Shown: positions 44,171 through 54,024, counted from the first letter of the stretch. The stretch: 64,000 bases of DNA from Ferrimonas pelagia (GCF_039543565.1 NZ_BAABJZ010000022.1:16877-80876); one strand, 5' to 3'. Program-made: numbers and translations. Notes: generated from the letters alone by a model not told the origin.

Positions 44171-45274
44171 ATGAGTCTTGCCGACCAGGTATTGGCCGTA
44201 AACAACGATCTTCCCATCCGCACCGATCTGCCGGTTCATTCCGGCAAGGTCCGCTCCGTCTACTGGCTGACCGAAGCCGACAGCAAACGTCTGATCAAAG
44301 AGAAAGGCTACAACGTCGCCGAAGATGCGCCGCTGGCGATCATGGTGATCTCCGATCGGATCTCCGCCTTCGATTGCATCTGGCACGGCGAAGGCGGCAT
44401 GAACGGTGTCCCAGGCAAGGGCGCAGCCCTCAATGCCATCTCCAATCACTGGTTCAAGCTATTCAAACAGCAGGGCCTGGCCGACAGCCACATTCTCGAT
44501 ATCCCGCATCCGTTTGTCTGGATCGTACAAAAAGCCAAACCCGTGATGATTGAGGCGATCTGCCGCCAGTACATCACCGGCTCCATGTGGCGCGCCTACA
44601 CCAAAGGCGAACGCGACTTCTGCGGCATCCAACTGCCGGAAGGGCTGGAGAAGGATCAAAAACTGCCAGAGCTGCTGATCACCCCCTCCACCAAGGGCAT
44701 TTTGGAAGGCATTCCCGGTGTGCCTGCGGTGGATGACGTCAACATCACCCGTCAGAACATCGAAGACAACTTCGAAGCCTTTAACTTCCGCAGTCAAGAC
44801 GACATCGCCCGCTACGAGGTACTGCTGAAGCAAGGGTTTGATCTGATCTCCGATGCGCTGGCGCAGCTGGACCAGATCTTCATCGACACCAAATTTGAGT
44901 TTGGCTATGTCACCGATGCCGCCGGCCAAGAGAAGCTGATCTACATGGACGAAGTCGGCACGCCGGATTCCTCCCGCATTTGGGACGGACCCAGCTACCG
45001 TGAGGGCAAAGTGGTGGAGAACTCCAAGGAGGGCTTCCGCCAACTGCTGCTGAGTCACTTCCCCGATCCCGACATTCTACTCAACAAAGATCGGATGGAA
45101 GAGCGCAGCGCCCTGGCGCGCGATAACGCCCTGCCCACCGACGTACTGATGGCGGTCTCCAAGACCTACACCGACATTGCAGCCAAGATCACCGGTGAGC
45201 CAATCGTCTTGTCAGACAATCCCAAAGCCGAGATCGTCACCATCTTGCGCGAGCAGTACGACTTGATCGACTGA
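44171..45274 (+). CDS. purC: Phosphoribosylaminoimidazole-succinocarboxamide synthase
   Basis: 367-residue SAICAR synthetase, the long form found in Shewanella/Vibrio-type bacteria. Joins CAIR and aspartate in purine synthesis. Motifs: HSGKVRSVYWL (ATP site), VISDRISAFDCIW, RQYITGSMWRAY, FIDTKFEFG and DEVGTPDSSR. ATG 44171 follows AGGA. Single gene followed by a strong terminator. Confidence 0.94.
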   Translation: MSLADQVLAVNNDLPIRTDLPVHSGKVRSVYWLTEADSKRLIKEKGYNVAEDAPLAIMVISDRISAFDCIWHGEGGMNGVPGKGAALNAISNHWFKLFKQQGLADSHILDIPHPFVWIVQKAKPVMIEAICRQYITGSMWRAYTKGERDFCGIQLPEGLEKDQKLPELLITPSTKGILEGIPGVPAVDDVNITRQNIEDNFEAFNFRSQDDIARYEVLLKQGFDLISDALAQLDQIFIDTKFEFGYVTDAAGQEKLIYMDEVGTPDSSRIWDGPSYREGKVVENSKEGFRQLLLSHFPDPDILLNKDRMEERSALARDNALPTDVLMAVSKTYTDIAAKITGEPIVLSDNPKAEIVTILREQYDLID

Positions 45275-45293
45275 TCCCCCAAACACCCAGCAC

Positions 45294-45319
45294 AAGGGAG
45301 GCCAGCGGCCTCCCTTTTT
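45294..45319 (+). terminator. Rho-independent terminator of purC
   Basis: AAGGGAGGCC-AGC-GGCCTCCCTT followed by TTTC. Confidence 0.9.
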
Positions 45320-45434
45320 CATTCTTGTGGCCCTTACTGTGATCAGGGCGTCGCCCATGGCACGCCACAGACATCCGCTCTCGACGCAAGCCGCCAACGA
45401 GAATACGCCAACAAGTCAGGCCCAAAAACAATAA

Positions 45435-45451
45435 AACCGCCTCAGGCGGTT
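45435..45451 (-). terminator. Terminator of the ydcH-like gene
   Basis: AACCGCC-TGA-GGCGGTT on the minus strand followed by TTATTGTTTTT; the stem overlaps the stop codon of the gene at 45450. Confidence 0.8.
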
Positions 45452-45695
45452 ATGCGGATCGCTGGATCTGGCTGTACAGCGTGTCCTTTAAGGTTAATCG
45501 CTGACGTTTAAGGGTTTCCAGATGATCATCCGCCGCATTCTCCAACCCCTCTTCGATACGCCGGACCTGACGATCTAACTCATGGTATTGATTGTACTGT
45601 TGGTGAAACTGGTCATTGGTGAGGTTAAGCTCCTGAATACGCTCAACATGTGCGGGGAATTCGTTCACCAAACTGTGATCCTGAATTATCATCAC
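45450..45695 (-). CDS. YdcH family protein (DUF465)
   Basis: 81 residues, highly charged and helical. The C-terminal part LDRQVRRIEEGLENAADDHLETLKRQRLTLKDTLYSQI is the DUF465/YdcH signature (LK-x-xRLxLKD). Small cytosolic protein of unknown role. Two ATGs in tandem at the start, with GGAG-like AAGGAGCGAGTG upstream. Confidence 0.85.
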   Translation of the reverse strand: MMIIQDHSLVNEFPAHVERIQELNLTNDQFHQQYNQYHELDRQVRRIEEGLENAADDHLETLKRQRLTLKDTLYSQIQRSA

Positions 45696-45835
45696 TCGCT
45701 CCTTTGATTGGCAGGTTCCTGTTCATACTGCCACCAGATCCCGCCCCCATGGTTTGACTGAAATCAGAAAACAGTCAGATCGGACTGCGTTGCTCGGCCC
45801 CTGAGCCTCCCCCTCTCAGCGTTGATCCGGATGGA

Positions 45836-45864
45836 TCAAAAAAGGGAGGCCGAATGGCCTCCCT
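45836..45864 (-). terminator. Terminator of the acidic lipoprotein gene
   Basis: Minus strand AGGGAGGCC-ATTC-GGCCTCCCT followed by TTTTTTGAT, 26 bases after the stop. Confidence 0.9.
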
Positions 45865-45889
45865 GGTTGCAGACAAGGGGATCAAACGA

Positions 45890-47389
45890 TCACTCCGCGA
45901 TCTGCTCTTCATCGTCCTGCTCAACCTCAACGGCGGCCGGTGCGACTTGGGTCTCAGCATCCGCCACTTGGGTTTCGTTGCTCAAAGTCTCTTCAACTAC
46001 CTGCTCAGCGTCAACCGCAGCCACGTCAGAGGCCACAGCCGCGTCAGCCGCTACCGCGTCTTCAACGGCTTGCTCTGTCGCTAACGCTGCGGTTTCCGCC
46101 AGCTCGGCTTCTTCTTCCACCGCTTCAACGTCTACCGCCTCGGTGGCCAGCTCCGCCTCAACCGCGTCGGCTTGAGCCGCTTCCTGAGCCAAGATCTCAG
46201 CCTCTTCAGCCTGGATCTGAGCCAACTGCGCAGTCAACGCTTGTTGCTGAGTCTGCAGTTGGGCCACCAAGCTCTCCAGCTCTGCGACCTTACCATTCGC
46301 CTGCTCAGATTGGGCCGTCAGGGTTTGCACCTGCTCAACCGACTCGGCCAGCGCCGCTTTGGCATTGGCCAGCTCAGTGCGCAGCGCTTCCAGTTGTGGC
46401 TGCTCCTGCTCCAGCGTCGAGCGGATGTGCTCGTCCAGCAGCTTAGCTTGCTTGGCGATAGAGTTATCACGCAGATCGCTCAGTTCCAGGGCCTCGCGGA
46501 TCCGGTTTAGATGACGCTCAAAACCCAGCAGGTAACGTTCGTAGTCCTGCATCTCATGAGCGTCTAGGTATTTCACGTCCTTACCGATATGCTCCGCATG
46601 GCGGATAGCAAAATCGGTGGCAGCCGCCATCTCCAAGATCCGCGCTTCATTCCGTGGTTGCTCATTGATAAAGGCACGCGCGGCGTTGTAGCTTGCAACC
46701 GCAGACGCGTAAGTCTGTGGTGCCGCCACGTCGATCAGCTCGTTTTGCAGTTCACGAAGCTTCGCCTGGTGGCCAGTCAAGTGAATGGCGGTAACGGTGC
46801 GCACTTCCACACGACGCTGTTCACGCAATAGGCCAGGCAAGCCTTTAACCGCATCGTCTTTACGATCAGAAGCGATCGCATCCACCAAACTCTTCAGCAT
46901 GGTTTCGGTTTCGCCAAACTGGTTGGCATAGCGCTCGTCGGCGCCCATCTCAACCAGGATCTCGCGGTTCTCCAGCGCCGTCGCCAGCACCTGTTGGGCA
47001 TCCAGACGTATCTGAGTTGCCGTGTTCAGCGCCTGTGAGGCCTGCAACAACGCAGCATCCAGCGCTTGTTGGCGCGTGGTTGAATTGAACATACCCAGCC
47101 GCTCAGTCAAACGATCCGGCGCGCCCACGACCACTTGGTACTGCTCTTCCGCTTCAGCCCAAGCTTCGTCAGCCGCTGCCAGATGGGCAGTCGCATACCA
47201 ACGCAGCTCTTCGTCTTCCAGCATGGGTTTGAGCGCATCACGGCGGGATTCGATCGCCGCAACGGCTGATAGACGCTGGGCCTGTAGCTCAGACGCCTGC
47301 TGCGGATCGATATCGGTTGAGGCACAGCCTGTTACGCCGAGGGCCAGAACGACCGCAAGCGCCAGCGACTTGTTATTATGAACGGACAT
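45890..47389 (-). CDS. Large acidic coiled-coil lipoprotein, function unknown
   Basis: 499 residues from ATG 47389 (MSVHNNKSLALAV). Lipobox LGVTGC puts the lipidated Cys at about residue 22. Residues 25-310 are helical, with a DUF4398-like character; about 315-400 form a coiled coil (heptad-like LEALRTELANAKAALAES); the last 110 residues are an Ala/Glu/Val/Asp low-complexity tail with almost no basic residues. It is likely anchored to the outer membrane and reaching into the periplasm, perhaps binding peptidoglycan or cations; role unknown. Confidence 0.78.
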   Translation of the reverse strand: MSVHNNKSLALAVVLALGVTGCASTDIDPQQASELQAQRLSAVAAIESRRDALKPMLEDEELRWYATAHLAAADEAWAEAEEQYQVVVGAPDRLTERLGMFNSTTRQQALDAALLQASQALNTATQIRLDAQQVLATALENREILVEMGADERYANQFGETETMLKSLVDAIASDRKDDAVKGLPGLLREQRRVEVRTVTAIHLTGHQAKLRELQNELIDVAAPQTYASAVASYNAARAFINEQPRNEARILEMAAATDFAIRHAEHIGKDVKYLDAHEMQDYERYLLGFERHLNRIREALELSDLRDNSIAKQAKLLDEHIRSTLEQEQPQLEALRTELANAKAALAESVEQVQTLTAQSEQANGKVAELESLVAQLQTQQQALTAQLAQIQAEEAEILAQEAAQADAVEAELATEAVDVEAVEEEAELAETAALATEQAVEDAVAADAAVASDVAAVDAEQVVEETLSNETQVADAETQVAPAAVEVEQDDEEQIAE

Positions 47390-47560
47390 GAATATTCTCA
47401 CGGACAACAAAATGGCCGAGGATTGTACCACTAAGGCGCCACGGCAAAGATTGCTATACCATTAAATTTCAGTTAGTTGATTAATGGTCACGCAACCAAG
47501 TAAGCCATCTCTTACAGGTACTGGCATTCAGCTTAAAAGAGCAACGGCTTTTGATTAATA

Positions 47561-48067
47561 TCACGCCACCGCCTGCGGCACGGTCAACTCACAAACTGCG
47601 AGATCAACGCCATCCTGTGCCGTCCCCCAACCGCATTTCTCCAGCATCCGCAACGCAGCGCCATTCTGATGGAGGAGCTGAGCCAGGATCGGACTGATCG
47701 CCAAGTCGTGCTGCGCGTGCTCAATCAGCACCGGCAGCGCCTCTGTACCAAACCCATTCGAACGCCAAGCGGGCAATATCGCGATCCACGCGCCGTACTC
47801 GGCTTGGCCCGCACACTGGGCCACCCCGGCAAAGCCAACCACCTCTTCACTCTGACGCACACTCAGCGCCAGCAAGCCGATGGCAAGCCGAGGGTCGTCA
47901 CAGATCCGCTGGCGCAACCAAAGCGCGCACTCCTCGTGCCCCCAACTCTGCCCATCCCCCAGATAACGCATGGAGTCCGGATCGCTAAACAAGGCCACCA
48001 TCGGTGCCAGATCGGACGCCTGTACAGTGCGAAGCATCAGTCGCGGTGTATGCAAACATATCGGCAT
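47561..48067 (-). CDS. GNAT-family N-acetyltransferase (RimJ/RimL-like)
   Basis: 168 residues. RimJ/L pattern: opening TPRLMLRTVQASDLAPM, EVVGFAGVA, then AWRSNGFGTEAL as a variant of the acetyl-CoA pyrophosphate loop (usual Q/RxxGxG/A; here RSNGFG) and a short C-terminal strand. ATG 48067 follows AGGAG. It lies directly downstream of the opp terminator; substrate unknown. Confidence 0.82.
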   Translation of the reverse strand: MPICLHTPRLMLRTVQASDLAPMVALFSDPDSMRYLGDGQSWGHEECALWLRQRICDDPRLAIGLLALSVRQSEEVVGFAGVAQCAGQAEYGAWIAILPAWRSNGFGTEALPVLIEHAQHDLAISPILAQLLHQNGAALRMLEKCGWGTAQDGVDLAVCELTVPQAVA

Positions 48068-48093
48068 GGTTTTCTCCTTAAAACCAAAACAAA

Positions 48094-48117
48094 AAGGCGT
48101 CGCAAAAGCGACGCCTT
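48094..48117 (-). terminator. Terminator of the opp operon
   Basis: Minus strand AAGGCGTCGC-TTTT-GCGACGCCTT followed by TTTGTTTTGG, five bases after the oppF stop. Confidence 0.88.
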
Positions 48118-48121
48118 AAAC

Positions 48122-49123
48122 TCAGGATGCCACTGCGACATCGAAGCGGGGACAGGCCACATGATGGGTGCCCCCCAAGGATTGCAACAGCGGTCGCTCG
48201 ATACTGCACTGCTCCCCAACCGACGGACAGCGGGTGCGGAACACGCAGCCCGACGGCGGCGAGATGGGCGAAGGCAACTCGCCCTCGAGCAGGATGATCT
48301 GCTTATTGCGCTCACCCTCGGGATCCGGCTCCGGCACCGCCGACAGCAGCGCGCGGCTGTAGGGGTGCGATGGGTTGCCATACAGCTCGGCGGAACTGCC
48401 GGTTTCCACCTGGTTGCCCAGATACATCACCATGACCCGATCCGAGATGTGTTTCACTACGGACAGATCGTGAGCAATAAACACCAGTGACAGGCCCATC
48501 TCCCGCTGCAAGTCTTTGAGCAGGTTCACCACCTGCGCCTGAATGGACACATCCAGCGCCGACACCGGCTCATCGCAGATCACCAACTTAGGCCGCAGGA
48601 TCAGCGCCCGGGCAATGCCAATGCGCTGGCACTGGCCACCGGAGAACTCATGCGGATAGCGGTTGATGACATTGGGCAGCAAACCGACTTTGGCCATCAT
48701 AGCCCGCACTTCAGAGACGATCCGCTCTTTGTCCCATTCGGGATAGTAGTTGCGCAGCGGCTCGGCAATGATGTCGCCGACGGTCATCCGTGGGTTGAGT
48801 GAGGCCAGCGGATCCTGGAAGATCATCTGCACGTCTTTGCGCAGCGCTTTCATCGCCGCCGGATCGGCGTGATCCACTTTCTTGCCGTCAAACCACACCT
48901 CGCCTTCCGCGACCGGCACCAGGCCGATCAACGCACGGGCCAGGGTGGATTTGCCACAGCCGGACTCGCCCACCACGCCCAAGGTTTCACCGGGCTGCAC
49001 ATCGAAGCTCACGCCATCGACGGCTTTGAGCTGCGGCACCGGATCCCAAGGCCACTTCTGTGCTTTTTTAATGCCAAAGCGCACTTTAATGCCTTTGGCT
49101 TCGAGTAACGGTTGCGTGCTCAT
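48122..49123 (-). CDS. oppF: Oligopeptide ABC transporter ATP-binding protein OppF
   Basis: 333-residue ABC ATPase. Walker A GESGCGKST, signature FSGGQCQRIGIARAL, Walker B LVICDEPVSALD, and the C-terminal oligopeptide/dipeptide extension with its Cys-rich CVFRTRCPSVGEQC, which can hold an iron-sulfur cluster in this subfamily. Last gene of oppABCDF; its start overlaps the oppD stop by four bases (ATGA). Confidence 0.93.
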   Translation of the reverse strand: MSTQPLLEAKGIKVRFGIKKAQKWPWDPVPQLKAVDGVSFDVQPGETLGVVGESGCGKSTLARALIGLVPVAEGEVWFDGKKVDHADPAAMKALRKDVQMIFQDPLASLNPRMTVGDIIAEPLRNYYPEWDKERIVSEVRAMMAKVGLLPNVINRYPHEFSGGQCQRIGIARALILRPKLVICDEPVSALDVSIQAQVVNLLKDLQREMGLSLVFIAHDLSVVKHISDRVMVMYLGNQVETGSSAELYGNPSHPYSRALLSAVPEPDPEGERNKQIILLEGELPSPISPPSGCVFRTRCPSVGEQCSIERPLLQSLGGTHHVACPRFDVAVAS

Positions 49124-50091
49124 GCGGCCACCTCTTCAATCGACTTGTGACAGGCACGCTGACGGTTGCCGTCAAACTGCACCAAGGACGCCGGCTCGGC
49201 ATGACACCGCTCGGATACGTTGCCGCACCGCGCACTGAACGGGCAGCCCGGCGGCAAGGCCATCAGGTTGGGCGGATTGCCAGGGATGGTCGGCAGCGCC
49301 GCCTCATTCCCCTCCAGACGTGGAATGGCGGACAGCAGGCCTTTGGTGTACGGGTGGCTGGGACGATAAAACACATCGTCGGTGCTGCCGTATTCCATGG
49401 TTCGGCCGGCGTACATCACCATCACCTTGTCACACAGACCGGCGACTACGCCCAGATCGTGGGTGATCATAATGATGGCGGTGCCCAGCTCGTCTTTGAG
49501 CTCATTGAGCAGCTCTAGGATCTGCGCCTGCACCGTCACGTCCAGGGCGGTAGTGGGCTCATCGGCGATCAACAACTTGGGCTCACACAGCAGCGCCATG
49601 GCGATCATCACCCGCTGGCGCATGCCGCCAGAGAATTCATGGGGGTACATATCCATGCGCTTCTCGGCTTCGGGCATTTTGACCGCTTGCAGCATCTTGA
49701 CGCTGCGCTCATAAGCGGCCTTCTTGCTCATGCTCTTGTGCAGGATCAACACCTCCATCAACTGCGCGCCGACCTTCATATATGGATTTAGCGCGGTCAT
49801 GGGATCCTGGAAGATCATGGCGATCTGCTCGGCGCGGATCTTATTGAGCGCCTTGCTCGGCAAGCCGAGGATCTCCTCACCGTTAAACTGGACCGAGCCC
49901 TGGGTCAGGCCGTTTTTCGCCAGCAGGCCCATGATGGCGAAGGCGGTCTGGCTCTTGCCGGAGCCGGACTCGCCGACAATGCCCAAAGTTTGGCCTGGGG
50001 CCAACTCGAAGCTGAGTTTGTCCACCGCGGTAACGTTGCCGTCCGGCGTGGTGAACTGAACATTGAGATCGGAAACTTTCAGTAAGCTCAT
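49120..50091 (-). CDS. oppD: Oligopeptide ABC transporter ATP-binding protein OppD
   Basis: 323 residues from ATG 50091, which has AAAGGAGG five bases upstream (the frame is open to 50130). Walker A GESGSGKSQ, signature FSGGMRQRVMIAMAL, Walker B LLIADEPTTALD, C-terminal extension CPFSARCGNVSERC. Forms the ATPase heterodimer with OppF. Confidence 0.93.
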   Translation of the reverse strand: MSLLKVSDLNVQFTTPDGNVTAVDKLSFELAPGQTLGIVGESGSGKSQTAFAIMGLLAKNGLTQGSVQFNGEEILGLPSKALNKIRAEQIAMIFQDPMTALNPYMKVGAQLMEVLILHKSMSKKAAYERSVKMLQAVKMPEAEKRMDMYPHEFSGGMRQRVMIAMALLCEPKLLIADEPTTALDVTVQAQILELLNELKDELGTAIIMITHDLGVVAGLCDKVMVMYAGRTMEYGSTDDVFYRPSHPYTKGLLSAIPRLEGNEAALPTIPGNPPNLMALPPGCPFSARCGNVSERCHAEPASLVQFDGNRQRACHKSIEEVAA

Positions 50092-50101
50092 AACGCCTCC
50101 T

Positions 50102-51016
50102 TTAGCGGTCTTTGGGATCCAGCGCGTCACGCAGACCGTCGCCGATGTAGTTAAAGCAGAACAGGGTCACCACCAAAAAGGCCGTCGGGAACGCCAACTG
50201 CCACAGCGCCACTTCCATGGTCATGGCGCCTTCGTTCACCAGCGCCCCCCAAGAGGTGTAGGGCTCCTGTACGCCCAGCCCTAAGAAGCTTAAGAAGGAT
50301 TCAAACAGGATCATCGATGGCACCAGCAAGGAGGCGTACACCACCACAATGCCTAAGGTATTGGGCACCAAATGACGCAGGATGATGTCCTTGGTCGGCG
50401 TGCCCGCCACGATCGCCGCCTCGACAAACTCTTTCTTCTTCAGGCCCAAGGTCAGGCCACGCACGATCCGCGCCATGTCCAGCCAGGACACCGCGCCGAT
50501 AGCGAGGAAGATCAGAAACAGGCTGCGACCGAAGAAGGTCATCAGCAGGATCACCAGGAACATGAACGGAAAGGAGTTGAGGATCTCCAGGGTTCGCATC
50601 ATCACATTATCGGTACGGCCACCGACATAACCGGCAATGGAGCCGTACAAGGTGCCAATCAACACCGCCACGAACGCGCCGAGAATGCCGACCATAAAGG
50701 AGATCCGGCCGCCTTCCAGGGTGCGCACAAACAGATCGCGGCCGAGGAAGTCGGTGCCAAAGTAGTGGCCATTCATCAATGACGGCGCCGAGGCCATGTT
50801 GGCCCAGTCCATCTCATCGAAGGTGTACTGCGACATAAAGGGGCCGATCACCACCAACACGGCGATAAAGGCCAGTACGCACAAAGACACCACGGCGGCG
50901 CGATTGCGCAGGAAGCGGCGGCGGGCATCAGCCCAGAGGGAGCGCCCCTCCACTTCCAGCTCGCTGGCAAATGCCTCGACCGCGTCGTTATTTTGTTTTT
51001 GAGTCAGGGTTTGCAT
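50102..51016 (-). CDS. oppC: Oligopeptide ABC transporter permease OppC
   Basis: 304 residues, six membrane segments; the EAA coupling loop is in EFVEAAIVAGTPTKDIILRHLVPN. The N-terminal cytoplasmic stretch (RSLWADARRRFLRNRAA) is typical of OppC/DppC. GGAG precedes ATG 51016. Partner of OppB. Confidence 0.93.
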   Translation of the reverse strand: MQTLTQKQNNDAVEAFASELEVEGRSLWADARRRFLRNRAAVVSLCVLAFIAVLVVIGPFMSQYTFDEMDWANMASAPSLMNGHYFGTDFLGRDLFVRTLEGGRISFMVGILGAFVAVLIGTLYGSIAGYVGGRTDNVMMRTLEILNSFPFMFLVILLMTFFGRSLFLIFLAIGAVSWLDMARIVRGLTLGLKKKEFVEAAIVAGTPTKDIILRHLVPNTLGIVVVYASLLVPSMILFESFLSFLGLGVQEPYTSWGALVNEGAMTMEVALWQLAFPTAFLVVTLFCFNYIGDGLRDALDPKDR

Positions 51017-51019
51017 CGG

Positions 51020-51946
51020 TTAGCTCTCCACTCGAATACGTGGATCGATCAGGCCATAGACAATGTCGACGATGGCGGTGAACAGGATGGTCAGCGTGCC
51101 CACCAGAATGGTCAGGCCCAGCACCAGGGAGTAATCCCGGTTCAGTGCGCCGTTAACAAAGTACTGGCCAATGCCCGGAATACCGAACACGGTCTCGATC
51201 ACCACTGAGCCGGTGATAATGCCGACAAAGGCCGGGCCTAAATAGGACACCACCGGCAACATGGCGGGCTTGAGCGCGTGTTTAAAGATAATGTGCTTCA
51301 TCGGCAAGCCCTTGGCGTGGGCCGTGCGGATAAAGGGCGCGTTGAGCACCTCGATCATCGAGCCGCGCATGATACGGGCGATGGAGGCCATATAGAGAAT
51401 GGCCATGGCAGAGACTGGCAACACCATGTACATCCAAGCCCCGTCATGCCAACCGCCCGCCGGCAACCAACCCAGCTTGACCGAGAAGATCAGCACCAGC
51501 ACCGGCGCCAGCACGAACGAGGGCAAGACCACCCCCACCATCGCCAGGCTCATCACGGTGTAATCGATCCAACTGTTTTGCTTGAGCGCGGCCACCGTGC
51601 CCAGTGCGGTACCGAAGATCACCGTAAAGATGAACGCGACGACACCCAGCTTGATGGAGATGGGGAAACTCTGCGCCACCAGCTCATTCACGCTGTAATC
51701 GCGGTATTTGAAGGAAGGCCCCAGATCGCCCTGGGCCAGATCCTTGAGGTAATACAGGTACTGCTGCCACATCGGCTTATCCAGATGGTACTTGGCTTCG
51801 ATATTGGCCAGGACCTCCGGCGGCAGATTAAAGTCCCCGGTGAAGGGGCTGCCCGGTGCCGACTGCATCATAAAGAATGACAGCGTCATCAAAATAAACA
51901 GCGTCGGGATCGCCATAGCGAGGCGACGCACGGAAAAACTCAACAT
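51020..51946 (-). CDS. oppB: Oligopeptide ABC transporter permease OppB
   Basis: 308 residues, six membrane segments, EAA-like loop in IRTAHAKGLPMKHIIFKHALK, opening LSFSVRRLAMAIPTLFILMTLSFFMM and the periplasmic segment with PPEVLANIEAKYHLDKP typical of OppB/DppB. AAGGAG precedes the ATG. Three bases separate it from oppC. Confidence 0.94.
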   Translation of the reverse strand: MLSFSVRRLAMAIPTLFILMTLSFFMMQSAPGSPFTGDFNLPPEVLANIEAKYHLDKPMWQQYLYYLKDLAQGDLGPSFKYRDYSVNELVAQSFPISIKLGVVAFIFTVIFGTALGTVAALKQNSWIDYTVMSLAMVGVVLPSFVLAPVLVLIFSVKLGWLPAGGWHDGAWMYMVLPVSAMAILYMASIARIMRGSMIEVLNAPFIRTAHAKGLPMKHIIFKHALKPAMLPVVSYLGPAFVGIITGSVVIETVFGIPGIGQYFVNGALNRDYSLVLGLTILVGTLTILFTAIVDIVYGLIDPRIRVES

Positions 51947-51994
51947 GCCTTAACTCCTTGTGTCGTAAAACACAGACTTCCTTGGCCACGCCTC

Positions 51995-53614
51995 TTAATG
52001 GGCGATGATGTACATATTCTTGCTGTAGATGGTGTCTTCGACGTTGTTCATCGGATACCCGCCCACATAGGTCTTCACCAAGCGGGGCTTCACCATTTCG
52101 TAGATCGGCATGATCGGCATCTCTTCGAGGATGATCTCTTCGGCGCGGGTGTAATACTTGGCCCGCTCCTCGTCGTCCGCGATCAACCGTGACGCCGCCA
52201 TCACCGCATCAAACTCTTCGTTCTCCCATTTGCCCTTGTTCTGGCCATGGGTTGAGAGCAGAATGTCCAGCATGGTGGAGGCGTCGTTGTAGTCGCCAAC
52301 CCAACCGGCACGGGCCATCTCGAAGCGGCCCTGATTGCGGGTATCGAGGAAGGTTTTCCACTCCATGTTTTCCAGACGCACCCGCACACCCAGCGGCTTC
52401 CACAACTGGGAAACCACAATGGCGATCTTCTTATGGTTCTCGTTGGTGTTGTACAGCAGGTTGATCAACAAAGGACGATCAGGCCCATAGCCCGCCTCGG
52501 CCATCAAACGCTTGGCCTCCGCCATGCGCTCCTCCTGAGTCCAACTGGCGTACTCGACCTCCGGTGGGGTAAAGGCATTGACCGACTGGGGTGTCAACGT
52601 GAAGGCCGGGCGCTGACCTTGACCCACCACATAGGTGGTGATCGCTTCGCGATTCACCGCCAGTGACAGCGCTTTACGCACCCGCTTATCGTCAAACGGC
52701 GGCACCTTGGTATTGAACTCGTAGTAGTACACACCCAGATACGGGGTGATACGAATGTCATCCGGGATCTCTTTTTGCAGCGACTTAAAGTGCTCCAACG
52801 GGATCTCACTGGTGAAATCCAACTCACCGGCCTTGTAGCGGGACAGCTCGGTGTTGGCGGATTCGATCGCCATGTAAGTGACTTTATCGATAATGGTGTT
52901 GGCGTTATCCCAGTAGGTCGGGCTGCGCTTGAGAATAATGCGCTCATTCACCACCCAACGCTCCAGCGTGTAAGCGCCGTTGGTCACCATATTCTCAGCA
53001 CGGGTCCAGCGATCGCCAAACTCTTCCACCACGCGTTGCGGCACCGGAAAGGTGTTCTGGTGCGCCAGCATCTTCACAAAGTAGGGTACCGGCTGCTCCA
53101 GAACGACCTCAAAGGTTCTGTCATCCACGGCACGTACCCCCAGCGTTTCCGGGGCCATCTGGCCACGAATGATCTGAGATGAGTTGGTGACCGTGGCGAT
53201 CTCCTGATACCAGGCGTATTGCGAAGCGGTTTCCGGATCCACCGCACGACGAAACGCGAACACGAAGTCATGGGCGGTGACCGGATCGCCATTGGACCAT
53301 TTGGCTTCCTTGCGAAGATGGAAGGTAAAGGTCCGGTTGTCCTCGCTAATGTCCCAATGGGTGGCTGCTGCCGGAATGGTGTTGCCATCGGCATCCTGCT
53401 GCACCAGCCCTTCGAACAGATCTTTGGTGACTGCTGAGCCCGGCGTGCCTTCCACTTTTTGCGGATCCAACGAGGCCGGCTCAGTACCATTGCCTTTGAT
53501 CAACTCCTGCACCGGGTGCAGCTCTGTTCCTTCCGGCACCTTGGCCTGCGCCATCGGCCAAGCCGATACCAGCAACAGACTGAGCCCCACGGCTTTGATT
53601 ATGGTTTTTGCCAT
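51995..53614 (-). CDS. oppA: Periplasmic oligopeptide-binding protein OppA
   Basis: 539 residues from ATG 53614 (MAKTIIKAVGL; GGGAGC upstream; open frame to 53683). Signal peptide about 1-24 (WPMAQA/K). SBP family 5 pattern: EPASLDPQKVEGTPGS, DLFEGLV, HFHLR-type strand, DFVFAFRRAVDP, NGAYTLERWV, and the C-terminal YNDASTMLDILLS. Length and sequence match OppA, which binds 2-5 residue peptides. First gene of the opp operon. Confidence 0.94.
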   Translation of the reverse strand: MAKTIIKAVGLSLLLVSAWPMAQAKVPEGTELHPVQELIKGNGTEPASLDPQKVEGTPGSAVTKDLFEGLVQQDADGNTIPAAATHWDISEDNRTFTFHLRKEAKWSNGDPVTAHDFVFAFRRAVDPETASQYAWYQEIATVTNSSQIIRGQMAPETLGVRAVDDRTFEVVLEQPVPYFVKMLAHQNTFPVPQRVVEEFGDRWTRAENMVTNGAYTLERWVVNERIILKRSPTYWDNANTIIDKVTYMAIESANTELSRYKAGELDFTSEIPLEHFKSLQKEIPDDIRITPYLGVYYYEFNTKVPPFDDKRVRKALSLAVNREAITTYVVGQGQRPAFTLTPQSVNAFTPPEVEYASWTQEERMAEAKRLMAEAGYGPDRPLLINLLYNTNENHKKIAIVVSQLWKPLGVRVRLENMEWKTFLDTRNQGRFEMARAGWVGDYNDASTMLDILLSTHGQNKGKWENEEFDAVMAASRLIADDEERAKYYTRAEEIILEEMPIMPIYEMVKPRLVKTYVGGYPMNNVEDTIYSKNMYIIAH

Positions 53615-54024
53615 GTACAGCGTGCTCCCTGATTGTAATGCTTGTTTTTTAAACTTCCCAGGAACCTCGATGGCTTGCGCCAAATCAGGTTAAGATGTTG
53701 TTAAATTATTATTATGCGGCGTAAAGTTCGCCAAAAATCCCTTTCAGAATAACAAAACATCAATAAGGAAACAGGTGATGTCACATCAGACTATTTTATG
53801 ATTACCCCTCAACAACATTATAAAGCCCCAACAGGCAGTGAATATGACCACAGCCAGCAAGCATGTGAGCCCGATAAACTGGCAAGAACCCATTTAGGCA
53901 GTGATAGATGCAAATGCCAAAAAACAACAAACTGAGTAAGATAAGGCTAAAAAAGAACGATTTACCGCAAATAGCACGCGACTTAACGCCACACTCACAT
54001 CACATGGCCCACCAAATCACCCAC
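53615..54024. other. Intergenic region upstream of oppA
   Basis: About 410 AT-rich bases with no convincing gene (the open frames inside lack ribosome binding sites). A perfect odd-centred palindrome TGATGT-C-ACATCA lies at 53776-53788, 162 bases before the oppA start; the AT-rich run 53697-53720 is the likeliest promoter area. The segment also contains the end of the convergent-side gene spacing before yjbQ. Confidence 0.5.
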
